From Chamaelirium japonicum (lineage: Eukaryota > Streptophyta > Magnoliopsida > Liliales > Melanthiaceae), in contig OX393550.1 of NCBI GenBank assembly GCA_947650365.1, positions 119,012,874-119,076,873 on the forward strand: a DNA stretch of 64,000 nucleotides, in the 5' to 3' direction. Under the pieces are notes generated by a model. The model was given only the letters and a program-made list of their open reading frames with translations. It was not told the origin of the DNA and did no database searches. A program made the translations under genes and the position numbers. Every line of letters begins with the position of its first letter. Positions within the stretch are counted from its first letter, which is position 1. Shown here piece by piece: positions 21,927 to 33,188 of the stretch.

Positions 21927-22328
21927 GCTTATAATTGTTACAATAAATTTTAGTAACACAAAAAAACCGTTAGGAATACGGCGTTACAAATATTTGTAAC
22001 ACATTTTGTAACAGTTATAAGTGTGACAAAATTAGTTTTAGTAACGGTTATAAGCGTTACGTTTCTTTCGTAACGGATGTTCAAAAGCCAAATTCATCCT
22101 CATTCGTAACACTTATAATCGTTACAAACATTAGTAACGGTACATATCTTACGGATATAAACGTTAGATATTATTTGTTACTAACATTACTAACAGTTAT
22201 AAGCGTGATTTATGTATTGTGTAACAGATCCAAGAAGCAAAACTCCTCACATATTAATTCAATTTGTAACACTTATAACCGTTACAAAATTTTAGTAACG
22301 ATCAATATCTAACAATTATAACCGTTAC
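21922..22328. repeat. Subterminal repeats, left end of CACTA element
   Basis: At least six copies of a 20-bp near-palindrome of the form GTAACGGTTATAAGCGTTAC, at 21922-21941, 22008-22027, 22041-22060 (nearest to consensus), 22106-22125, 22190-22209, 22266-22285 and 22309-22328, with small differences. Related copies occur at the right end. In En/Spm, subterminal motifs bind the TnpA protein; that role is inferred here. Confidence 0.8.
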
Positions 22329-23614
22329 GAATAATATGTATTATTTTTTTTAATAATTCTCTTGGCTATAAGAAAACTATTAAAGCATTAATAATATATT
22401 ATTGGTACAATAAACAAATACAAGGCTATATAAACAAATACAAGGCTATATAAACAAATACTAGTGGTATAATAAACAAATACAAGGCTATATTGTATCC
22501 ACAACTGAGATAAGAATATAATCAAATTCAGAGTTTTATGTCTCCAAATTGACCACTCCATATACCCACAACTGAGATAAGTACATAATCAAGTTCAGAG
22601 CTTTAAGTCTTCAAATTTACTATACATACTACTAGCTAGCACATAGGCATAGTAGCTGTAGACTATCAGAGAGACAGACACCATATACATAGAGCAACAA
22701 GGAAACAAATAAGTGTTCTGAACATCAAAAGCCCGCCCGCAGCCCCACCACTTGCACCAGCATGGAAACCAGTAGCAAACCTGCAATTTTAAAAAATAAG
22801 AGTGAATATTAGTATCATAATCTTCAAATTGACCACACCATATACCCACAACTGAGATAAGTACATAATCAAGTTCAGAGCTTTAAGTCTCCAAATTGAC
22901 CATACACACTACTAGCTAGTACATAAAATTAAAATTATTGTGCTTACAATGGAGTTGAAAAATGCTTGGCCTTATCACTTCTTGCATCAATATAGAAGAC
23001 CAATAGGTCATAAGCAATTCGCTAGGAAAACCCAACTAAGAAATTGGGTTTCGAGTATGGGTATTGGGGTATTTGATGCCAATATCCTACCCAAACATTT
23101 CCCTTGATGTTGTTTTAAAACATAGAATTGAGAAGATTAAAATGGGGAACAAAATATGGGATGGAATGAAGAATGGGAATGGATTAGTGGGATTACCCTT
23201 CCCATTATAGCCCTTGTTTTTTAAATGGATAAATAAGATTCTATTGATTAGTGACAAAGAGAATGGACAAATGGAAAACAAAAAGTAGGATAAAAGGATT
23301 AATGGGTTAGTGGGATTTATGAATTATGCTACTCCATTCGTCCCTATCTATGAACATCCTCCATCTGCTGGTAGAGTTTTACAAATGGGACTCAATATAA
23401 TTAGTTTCACAGTTATAAAATAAACATTAGACACCAAATACTTCTAGCTAATACATTGGTCATTGTAAAAAGTAAACGGAGATATGAATATGTTATAAAT
23501 TTGAAGAAAAAAATAATAATCAAGTCCCTAAAGCCTATATATACAATAATGATAAAAGATACATGCTTTTATAAGAAAAAAATGGGGTATTGAAAATAAA
23601 CAAATACCTTCAAA
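22329..23614. repeat. CACTA 3' region with an internal repeat cluster
   Basis: Non-coding stretch beyond the TNP1-type gene. A unit of about 70-75 bp (CCACAACTGAGATAAGTACA, then AATCAAGTTCAGAGC and CTCCAAATTGACCA) occurs three times, near 22499, 22556 and 22845. A shorter ACAAGGCTATATAAACAAATA unit is repeated near 22430-22490. A short open frame on the minus strand (22595-22849) overlaps the repeat and has no recognisable features. The rest (22930-23614) is AT-rich with nothing I recognise. Confidence 0.6.
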
Positions 23615-25283
23615 TTACTGTATTTGCAGTCTGGCTTCAAGCCAAATTAAAAAACCACCTTCAACTAAACCTTGCATCAGAGTATGGCCATCTTGGGGAC
23701 CGTCATAAATGAGAGCTTGTCCAACCAGTACTTCCTCGACATAGACCTTTTTTTCACCGAGTCCCACTTTTCTACCATGACAAATTCCACTAGTTTGATC
23801 AGTCACAACATACCCCTTAGCCACTGATCTACCATCTCTATCCAATAAAATGACCTTAGGATTGGTAGACGACCCAGAAGGACGATTCAAAGTTTCCAAA
23901 ATTGGAGCCAAATTTATAGGTGTAATCGGTGTTGTTCGACTAACTGAATTGGAACCAACTTCAGTTCTAGGCGTAGTCAGCACAGGCGGTGATTGGGCGC
24001 TCGGCGTCCCAGTTACATGATTAAGCACAACCTGTGAAGCAATGAATAACAAATATATATACATAAGATATATCGTATTAACTGTATGTAAGAATAATTG
24101 CAATAACAAACTCACCGATAATACACCCTCAAATCTGGCTAGGGTGCATTTGACCTCAGCCACAATATCAGCCTTCATCTCATCATAAGATGTAGATTTT
24201 GATTGTTCAAGTACTGCCGTCGCAACAGCAGTATGTTGTAGTTGCTTCTTAGAGACATGGGAGCCGAATGCACGAATTTTTCCCATTTTATCCCCCCCAA
24301 AGACCTCTGTCAGTTCATCTGAGTCGAGGTCTAGCAGACTCGAACTACCACCTCCGCTAGTGCTTGTATTTTTTCTTTTTTCTCCGGCAGCCTTTACTAG
24401 TTCCTGTAATTTTCACATAGGAAAGAGTATTAGTAACAGTAGTTCACAAGTATATGCAAAAGTAAAATGTAGTTATACTCACATATTTTTCACGAGCACT
24501 CTCCAACACAGTCCCATCAGTACGTTCATGTCCTTTATACCAATCATCTACACGCGTAATTTTTTTTGTAGGATCTTTTTTTTGCTGTGCAAAAAATTAA
24601 CATTAGTTATAAATATTTTGTCATTATAATTTTATTGTATAGGGTATATACACACCAGAGTATGATGAATTTGGGCATAAGAGGACCGCCCAAGAGTATG
24701 GCCGACCGTATTCTTCTGTCTATTTTGTGAGTTTTTTGCATTCGCTTCTTTTATTTCACGCTTGTCCTCACGGGCGACGAAATTTGTCCAATGACCCGGA
24801 TCAATACCGGGTGGGCATGTTGTTATAGCTGCTTCTAAGCTTTCAACATTTTTTAAAAATTCTTTCCGATATGTCGCTTTCATTGTCCTAAACTTTTGGG
24901 GAAATGCCTTCTCCAACAAAGGACGAGCCAGTTCTGGGACTATATTTAATTCGAATTCACCCTATCAAAAGTAGTCTAGTTAGATTGCACCATATGAAAT
25001 GATAAGGAAACAAGCAAATAATGCTAATATTATTCCATTACAAATAAGTAAACATTACCATCAAAGCATTCCAAACATCGTCCTTGAAGTTCTTTGGCAC
25101 TAGCCTCCAGTCCTTGATATCAATAGGGACATGAGATCGAATGAAGTGTCCAGTACGTGTACTCCATTTACTCGCATTTTTACCCACAACGGCGCCGTCA
25201 GGTTGGATTTCGATAGGCAACTTTATGGTGCTACTCGTTGATTGTGTACCTTGGGACTGAGTAGTTGGATCACTTGATGCCAT
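23615..25283 (-). CDS. CACTA TNP1/TnpA-like protein (plant Transposase_24 type), five exons
   Basis: I read complement of exons 25283-25059, 24961-24656, 24584-24483, 24403-24116 and 24031-23615. All introns have GT-AG ends and phase 0. The product is 445 residues with no internal stop. The start is the ATG at 25283 (MASSDPTTQ). Exon 1 and 2 carry the conserved region of this family (SKWSTRTGHFIRSHVPI, DIKDWRLVPKNFKDDVW, then KAFPQKFRTMKATYRKEF and CPPGIDPGHWTNFV). Exon 3 has DDWYKGHERTDGTVLE. The C-terminal exon has a Ser/Thr/Pro-rich linker. In related elements this protein is thought to bind subterminal repeats and assist transposition; here that is inferred. The last intron (84 nt) is in frame and stop-free, so its removal is uncertain. 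It is the second gene on the same strand as TNP2. Confidence 0.8.
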
Positions 25284-26564
25284 TGTATTCACCTGAAGCA
25301 GTTCACATCATAGCAGAAAATTTATAGGTATTAATACTGTAACATAAGATAAATGTCATTGTACAACAGTAGGGGCATCATAAGTAGCCATATAGGGAAC
25401 TTGAAAAATATGCACATACAAGTAGAAAGGTAAGAAGGGAATTAGCAATAGTACTAGGAACATCACCTGTCCGGCGGAGAATGCATGCAGATGAACAAAC
25501 TTTGTGCTAACATAGTCTTGAAGTTTGTTCATCCATGCACTTCAAGCATGACTAAGTTCAATCCATGCACTTCAAGCATGACTAAGCACTTCGTGGAGAG
25601 GACAAAAAAGTCTTCCTGTACATGCTAAATTGCTAACAGCCTTGCCTCGATGATGGTATCAAGTTGGGCAACTGATAACCAAGAACTAGGCTAACACATA
25701 GGCAATATCCTTACCAAAACTAGCAACGGAGAACACGATATGATCCATACAAAGATATCAACAGTTTGATAAGCTTTTCAACAACTAGGTTCAGTTTAAG
25801 AATTTGCACTTTGATTGGCACAAGATCGGGGACTAAATAGAAACATCAGAAGGCATGATGGAATCTATATTCATCATTGACTATTTAACAAATTTGACAC
25901 ATTCATCAGAATTTTTCTTTTCACCTTTAATAATTAATTTCAAATTCCAATTCATTGTAGCCAATGTGATCTCTAGTTCACAATTGGTTTTTAGCATGTA
26001 ATGTTCACCCCTATCTCCAATACTGATTATTTTAATGAAGACGTGAATATGAAGCCTCATTGAACGAAGGACAATTTGCAGTGATTTTTTCATTGACTAA
26101 TTTTTTATAGGTAAGCCCCAGGTAACCTACTTGTAATGAGTAATGTGCAAGAGTTGAATAGGGCATCCCCAACCAATAGCACACTTAAATGGTACCAAGT
26201 TGCAATAACACAGATTCCTCTGCACCAATATAGAGGGCTAGATGTTGGAGAAAATTTGATGGTTATGGTTATACTAGCACAAAGTTTGTTCATCTGCCAT
26301 TGGCTAGGTGGAATACAAGTCTGATAATATAGTATATGATATAGTCTTGAAGTAAAAGGGAATAGTATACAGCTTTAAGATTTTGAAGTCCTGTTTCAGC
26401 CAAGAGGCCCAAAGAGGAAAGGAAATTAAATTGCTTAAAAAGAAAAAAAAAACACTTTAAGAACTATGACAATATTAAATTGCAAACGATTCGTGCCCGA
26501 GATTTCTGGAATGCGATGGCAGTTTCTGAGCAACACCATGCACTCTGGCAAAAGGGAGGAGGGG
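25284..26564. other. CACTA spacer, no gene recognised
   Basis: AT-rich non-coding stretch between the TNP1-type gene and the captured exon. A 26-30-bp unit (ATCCATGCACTTCAAGCATG) is directly repeated at 25531 and 25561. The phrase CAAAGTTTGTTCATC occurs near 26279 and a similar phrase near 25520. Part of it may be non-coding sequence carried along with the captured exon. Confidence 0.5.
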
Positions 26565-26789
26565 TCAAAAGAAGCGCCTTTTGAAGCTTCTGGTAGTTGC
26601 TTGGTAAGAGAGCATGAGGAGCCCAACTCCGATTCCGATCCCGACGCACATCCCCAAGCCTATCCCAACACCAACTCTCACACCAGCATTGAACCACGAG
26701 AGCTGACCGTCTTCATCCGAATACCAACCTTCAGGATAGTAGCTGTTTCCGATTTTCAAATCGTATTCACCGATTTCACTTTCAGGATC
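26565..26789 (-). pseudogene. Captured last exon of a host gene, At1g01500-like
   Basis: A 75-codon frame follows a good splice acceptor (TTTCACAG just above 26789) and ends at a TGA (26565-26567). It reads DPESEIGEYDLKIG..., then EDGQLSWFNAGVRVGVGIGL, a glycine-rich hydrophobic segment, and ends ATTRSFKRRFF. From memory of the family, this resembles the C-terminus of plant proteins annotated 'uncharacterized protein At1g01500-like', which end in a Gly-rich membrane-like segment and a basic tail. It is unrelated to CACTA proteins and has no upstream exon that I can identify, so it looks like a captured gene piece including its acceptor. It lies on the same strand as both transposase genes and could be spliced into a chimeric transcript. 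Confidence 0.65.
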
Positions 26790-28936
26790 CTGTGAAAGTC
26801 ATGATATGATCAGGTCCAACCATTTTCAAACGTTGAGCGCTTGACTAGTGCAAAAAATTAATTAAAGAAGGGAACCAAAAGTAAACACGAGAGCAACTGT
26901 GAGTACAAACTGAGCAAACCACCAAGAAATCCTGTGATGTAGTTGAGCAAGTTTATCAGCTGAAACTGTGGTAAGCTATAAATTCTCGTTGCAGACAAGT
27001 TCATGCGTGCAGTTTTTGCTATAGTTGATTACATATTTTGACTCCCCATGATTCAGGAGCCCAATCATAGCACCGTTGACTTGATAGAAATCCCTTTCAA
27101 TTATTATGAACTTTAATATGAATGATTGAATATCTGTGTACCATGCATTCCTGGACAGTGTTATCAGACATTACCTTCATATTTATGAACTTTAACGTAT
27201 GAAAATTCTGTAGTTATCCAATTTTGAAATATTCAAATGTTCAATTAGTATATGTGCTAAAATTGATGATGATGACTTATTGTCACTTCAATAGTTTCCT
27301 GTGCATCCCTATTAGGATAACATATCCACTTGATACACTAATCATTGATTAGTGTATCAATGATTACACTACCATGTTGTTAGTTGACTTCGTCAATTTA
27401 GTGCAATCCCTCCAATGGTACAGTCAAAATGCAAAGTACTGTATATTGTAAGTTTTGACCCATTTTTTTTCTTTATCTTGACTGAATTCAAAGATGCCCT
27501 GAAGGCAGAGTTGATGTAGGAAACATCATCCGTCTGCACACCATATTTTTAGAATGGGTTTGTTTATGCATTTTGAAGTAAAATGCACTATTAATAGTAA
27601 ATTTGTCCTATTGTTAGTAGGAGAAATCAGACCCTAACTAAGATAGGATTCTTATCCACAATCACATGTCTATTAGGAAACAATAGGATTCTTTTCCACA
27701 ATCACATGTCTATATAACAACTTGATAAGGATTAACACCCAGCAAGATTTGTACATTTACACATGATATCAAACTGTATAGGAAACAATAGGATTCTTAT
27801 CCACAATCGTCTTATCCAACATGATGATGGTTTTCGATCAAAAGAATCAAATGGATCAAATATAACAACACATACAGACATTCCATCATTGTCATCATCC
27901 AAGACCTATTCATTAAGATGGGGTCGACTTATAGCATAACTCCAATTGAGAAGGCTCCAAAAAAAGATTGAAGAGAATTTTCTGAACAGACTGAAAACCT
28001 ACACACACATTCAATCATCGTCATCATCCAGAACATTTCATCATCGCCATCAGCCAAGTTCAGATGGGGTTGACTTTATAACACAACTGCAATTGAGAAG
28101 GGTCCACAAAAAGATTGAAGAGAATTTTATGAACCGACTGAAAACCTGGCGTCAACCCTCTAAGATTGGTGTTAGAAACCTAGAAGGTCAGCTGACAGTT
28201 AGGTAAACCTACCATATTGATTATGCAGTTTAAGCTAAGCTCATGCAACTAGGGGGTAACCTATCTATTCAAGGAAACAATTTAGATGGAGCGGGTGAAC
28301 AACGAGTTTTGATATGGATACCTGTGTTCATCTCAATGCACAAATAATCCAAAACGTAAAGTGAAACAACATTTTGAAGAAACACAAACATACACACGCA
28401 CAAGAAATAAATTTCTTGATACATGCATGCCTATGAAACATCTGAAGATGATATCAAAACAACGAAAAAATATCATAGGAATACGGTAACCGTGCCACAC
28501 AATAAACTGCACGGGTTTTGTCTTTGCATTTCTAAGCAATTTTTATAATCCTAGATTCCTAGAAAAACCCTATTTTATTCAGGCCAAACTATTTTCCAAA
28601 ACAAAGGTACAGAAAATCGTTTGGCCTGGAGTAAAGTTGAACTGATCTTAAATGATTATATATCATCACATAGTGGATTAAGTGGGGATGTGGGCACCTA
28701 CACATTGTAGGTAATGTTATCCCTCTATGAAGTTTCTCAAAGAAAAGAAAGAAATAAATGACTTACCCCTCTTTCACAAATGTCAATATTCAGGAGATAG
28801 CAAATACATCAACATCAACATCCAAACCTGCATGTGAAACATCAATTCCACTATCAAAAATAGAAACATCAATTCCACTATCAAGTTCATGAAATAGACA
28901 AGCAGACATTTTCTTGCCTTATTACAATTATTACAA
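26790..28936. repeat. CACTA spacer with palindrome and local repeats
   Basis: No gene recognised. Features: a perfect 15-bp-arm palindrome at 27330-27360; three copies of a TAGGATTCTTATCCACAATC unit near 27643, 27684 and 27788; and an imperfect tandem duplication of about 140 bp (27880-28000 and 28010-28147, both containing GATGGGGT.GACTT and AAGATTGAAGAGAATTTT). A further direct repeat (AAACATCAATTCCACTATCA) lies at about 28837-28882. The region between the two transposase genes is longer than needed for coding and contains the captured exon. Confidence 0.6.
27330..27360. repeat. Perfect 15-bp-arm palindrome
   Basis: TTGATACACTAATCA, one T, then its exact reverse complement TGATTAGTGTATCAA. 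It can form a tight hairpin or cruciform. It lies in the presumed intron or spacer of the captured fragment. Confidence 0.85.
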
Positions 28937-31900
28937 TTAGCGTTGTGTCACCAATAAGGGTTTCAAAGTAGGTTGGTCTTCAAGTATGGATTGGAAGACC
29001 GTTGGTTCATCTAGCTCGTCGACTCGACTAGTCAATCGTCTCGGTGAGTGTATGACCACCCACCAATCTGGATTTTTTAGATCTTTTGAATAAAACACTT
29101 GACTTGCCTCGGAGGCAAGAATGGCCGGCTCGTCTAACGGTGTAGTAACACTCTTTAGCTTATTAAAATTGACTAGCACCAAGTTAGAGTCTGGACAGAG
29201 TTTACAACCATTAGTTTTATCCTCCACCCTCACCCAGTCGCAATAAAAGATAACCTCCTTGAACTCCGTATAGTCCAGCTCGAATATCTCTTTGATAACC
29301 CCATAGTACATGGTCGATGCGTCGATAGGGTTTTTGTCTTTCCTACTTGCCGTAAACGTAGTAATTGCCTTCATGCAAACACCACTATCTTGTGTCGCAA
29401 CAGTATCATCGTGAAACTTAGTAGAGAAGACAAAACCATTAACACGGTACTTTCTAAAAGTTTTAGCCTGGAACAATGGACCCTTAACCAAACGCCACAA
29501 CGTTGAGGTTGTGACACCGGCCTTCAACAACTGTAGAATAAAAAAAATATCATAATTAAAAAGTGAACGTAACTAAAGCCCCAAAGGTAATATATTAGTA
29601 TTTTATCAAATAAACTAATACCTTGTCATATAACCAAACGATAAATTCTGTCTGGATCTCTACTTCGGTTTTTGCTATCCCTTTTCCTTTACCACGGATA
29701 TTTGATTGCAAGGACGAGCGATATTCACTGTAATTCATGCATATAAGTTTTACTATGAGTATTTACGACCTACGAAATAAATAGATTATCAATCCAAACA
29801 AGTGAAATAAAACGAACCTGTAGTATTCATCAAGTTCATCGACTTCTACTCTAAAGAGTACCCATCTACGAATTTGTATAAATTGTTCTGGGCATAGCAT
29901 CACAGTCTTACCGTCAAGCAAAGGCCCTTCATCACTATACTCACCATTATCATCTAGAAAGGCTTCACGAGTAGATTTATGATTTCCATCTCGTGGATTT
30001 GGCATGTATTCCATGGCATACCTAACGGATTCAGAAACAAGATAGGATTCTGCAATGGACCCTTCAACATATCGTTTATTGCTCGGTATATCTTTGCACT
30101 CCTTCATCGCCCTAATTAAGTTGAAAATTCAAAAATTATATTTATTAGTTTCGTTAACAAATATGCAGTTTTAATATAAGATATGTAGGTTACCTTTCAA
30201 AAGGATACATCCATCGATGTCTAGTGGGTCCACAAATCAAAGCTTCATCAGCAAGATGCACCATTAGGTGGATACTGATATCAAAAAATGATGGTGGAAA
30301 ATATTTTTCCAATACACACAATGCCTCTGCAACCATGTATTTAGCCTCTTGAATTTCCTTACGAATTAAGACCTTTGAGCACAATAGGTTGAAGAATAAG
30401 CTTATTTGGTGAATAGCTCGTCGTAAGTCACGGTGTTTCGGAAAGGCATGCTGAAGCAATACGGGTAGCAAATATTGCATAATGACATGATAATCATGAG
30501 ACTTCAATGCGTGCAAACCAGGTGGTTGAAGAGTGACAATGTTGCTTAGATTAGACGAAAAACCTGAGGGGAGCTTCAAGTCTTTCAAAATTTGGCAAAA
30601 GTGTTTCTTCTCATCTTTATCCAGAATAAATGGAGCTATCGGTTTTATCTGTTTCCCTGTAGCCTTGTCTGTTTGCATCCATTGGCCACTGTGCATGCCC
30701 ATCTTTCTTAAGTCCTCTCGTGCATTTATTGTGTCCTTAGTTTTGTCCTTTTTATCTAGTATCGTGTTTATTATATGTTCTGCAACATTCTTCTCAGTGT
30801 GCATCACATCAATGACATGACGAACTGGATGGTGAATCCAATATTCGAGATCAAACAAAATAGATCTCTTATACCACGCTTCAGTAACTTCATCACCATC
30901 ACCACCACCATCATCATCAGCGGTATCAAGTTCATTCACCTCAATTCTCTTCTGCTTCCTGCCAAAACTTTTTTGAATCTTACCTGGTACATAATGGACA
31001 TGACTTAAAGTTTGCAAAAGCGCTTGTCCATTTAACCGTTTTGGAGGAGGCTTATCTTCTATCGTCCTAAGCCCCAAATACTTACCATTTCTGAACGGAT
31101 GATCCATCTTAAGGAACATACGGTAGTTTGTATAAACATTCTTCCTGCCATTAGGTAATCGAACGGATGGAGTTTTGTCACCACAAATAGGACAAGCTTT
31201 GTAACCATGTGTTACGCAACCAGACAAATTTCCATATGCGGGAAAATCATGAATACCCCACATTAGCATAGCTTTCATCGTGAAATGTTCTTTTTTATAC
31301 ATGTCATAAGTCAGCACTCCTTCATCCCAAAGTTGCTTCAACTCATCTACAAGTGGTTCGAGAAAAACATCAATATCTTGACTCGGTGCCTTTGGCCCTG
31401 GTATCAATAAAGACAACATTTGGAACTCTGATTTCATACATAGCGAAGGTGGAAGATTATAAGGCACCATGATGACAGGCCAACAACTGTAACTAGTGGA
31501 TTGAACACCACGCGGATTAAACCCATCTGTTGCAATTGCAAGCCAAACATTACGCCCTTCCTTAGCAAAGTCTGGCCATCTGTCTTTACACAATTTCCAT
31601 TGTCCTGAATCAGCTGGATGCCGCATATAATCCCATGAAGATTTTGCTCGATTATGCCATGTCATGTCGTGTGCTATCCATGGTATAGTATATAACCTCT
31701 TGAGTCTTGGAATTAAAGGAAAATGTCTCAATACTTTATTAGGTTCTTTCAATTTCTTCTTACCCGATTTTCCCTCTTTCACTTTAAATCTAGGTGTTCC
31801 ACATTGAGGACACTCGGTTGCATTTTCATACTGTTTCCAATATAATATGCAGTCGTTCCTGCATGCATGAATGCACTTGGCCTTCATCCCTAGGTCTTTC

Positions 31901-32574
31901 AGCATTTCCTTCATTACTGGATACTTATCTGGCAATGTGTTTCCTTTTGGCAACCACTTTCTTAACACGGTTAAGAGTGCAGTAACACTAGTTCCTGACC
32001 AACCAAATTGTTTCTTTATGTTATGTAGCTCCACAATTGCAGAAAGAGTTGTCTCAGTACCCTCACAGGATGGATATAATTTTTCTTCTGCTTTTTTCTT
32101 ATAATCACTGTACCTCTTATCTAAGTTTGGTTCGGGAATATATGGTTCTTCCAAATCAATGGTCTGATCACCATCGCCTCTATAAGTATTGTTATCTATC
32201 CCTTCGTGCACTTCATAACAAGCATCAACAAGGTTTCCCATCCCAAGGCCTCCATCCTCAATGTTTTCGTCCTCAATATTTTCTTTTTCAGCTATTTTAA
32301 CTGTTAGATGCTGCATCGAATTTTTAGATGGTCTCTCCCCATGTAAAACCCATACGCGATATGACGGATCTATAGAGTTCACGACCAAATGTTGTTCAAC
32401 TTCTTCAAACGTTGCTCTTTTTCTATTTCGGCACTTCTTACATGGACAAGGACAAGTAGACAACCCATCACTGTTTGCTTTTGCAAATTCAATAAAATCT
32501 TTAACCCCCTCAGTATACTGAATGCATATTCTATTTTTTTCATACATCCAATCTTTCTGAATTGGTCGCGACAT
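28937..32574 (-). CDS. CACTA TNP2/TnpD-like transposase, four exons
   Basis: I read complement of exons 32574-30194, 30111-29818, 29727-29622 and 29530-28937. All introns have GT-AG ends, with phases 2, 2 and 0, giving 1124 residues with no internal stop. The first exon carries an N-terminal transposase-associated zinc-binding region (about residues 8-80, CPCPCKKCRNRK), a second Cys cluster (CIHACRNDCILYW and CPQCGTPRF, 234-263), the tnp2 domain (about 180-480) with the family motif ATDGFNP at 349-355 and HGYKACPICGD, and a DUF4218-like region (about 600-790). The last exon resembles DUF4216 (MYYGVIKEIFELDY, CDWV). This is the protein that cuts and joins the element ends in the nucleus. Length and domain order match complete CACTA transposases. 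The ATG is preceded by an intron-like, AT-rich leader. Confidence 0.9.
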
Positions 32575-33139
32575 TCTGAAACAAAAGATACAATAGTGTC
32601 AAAGTTAGAAAAGAACTCAGAGAATTAGACACATATTTGGCAAAACTTTAAAAATATTAAATATATTATAATAATACATGTTGAATGCATATATGTATAA
32701 TTAGACTGATAAATTAAATAAAATAAATGTTAACATAAAGATGATTGAATCTCATCAAGTTTCCATATAAAACATGTACCTACGTAGGGTGATTGAATCC
32801 TAAATGAGAAATCTTATATATAGAATTTCATATACAATGACAATCGAAAAATATAGGTAGGGGTGTAAAAAAAGCTCATCGATCCTAGTCCGGCCCGAAA
32901 GTCAACAGACCAAACCCAGCCCGAACATACCATGCGCCGGGCTTGGGCCACCACCTTAAGCCCGCAGCCTGGCCCGAGAGCCTGATATAATTACTGTATA
33001 TTTATTAAATATATAAAAACTGGGTGTGTTAAACATAAAGAAAATATTGTGCTATGGTTTATGGCATCTCTTTACCTCTTAAAGGTTGAGCCTTCAAACC
33101 CCACTATATACATATTTGTTTATTAAAAGATCAGGACAC

Positions 33140-33188
<49 letters not shown>

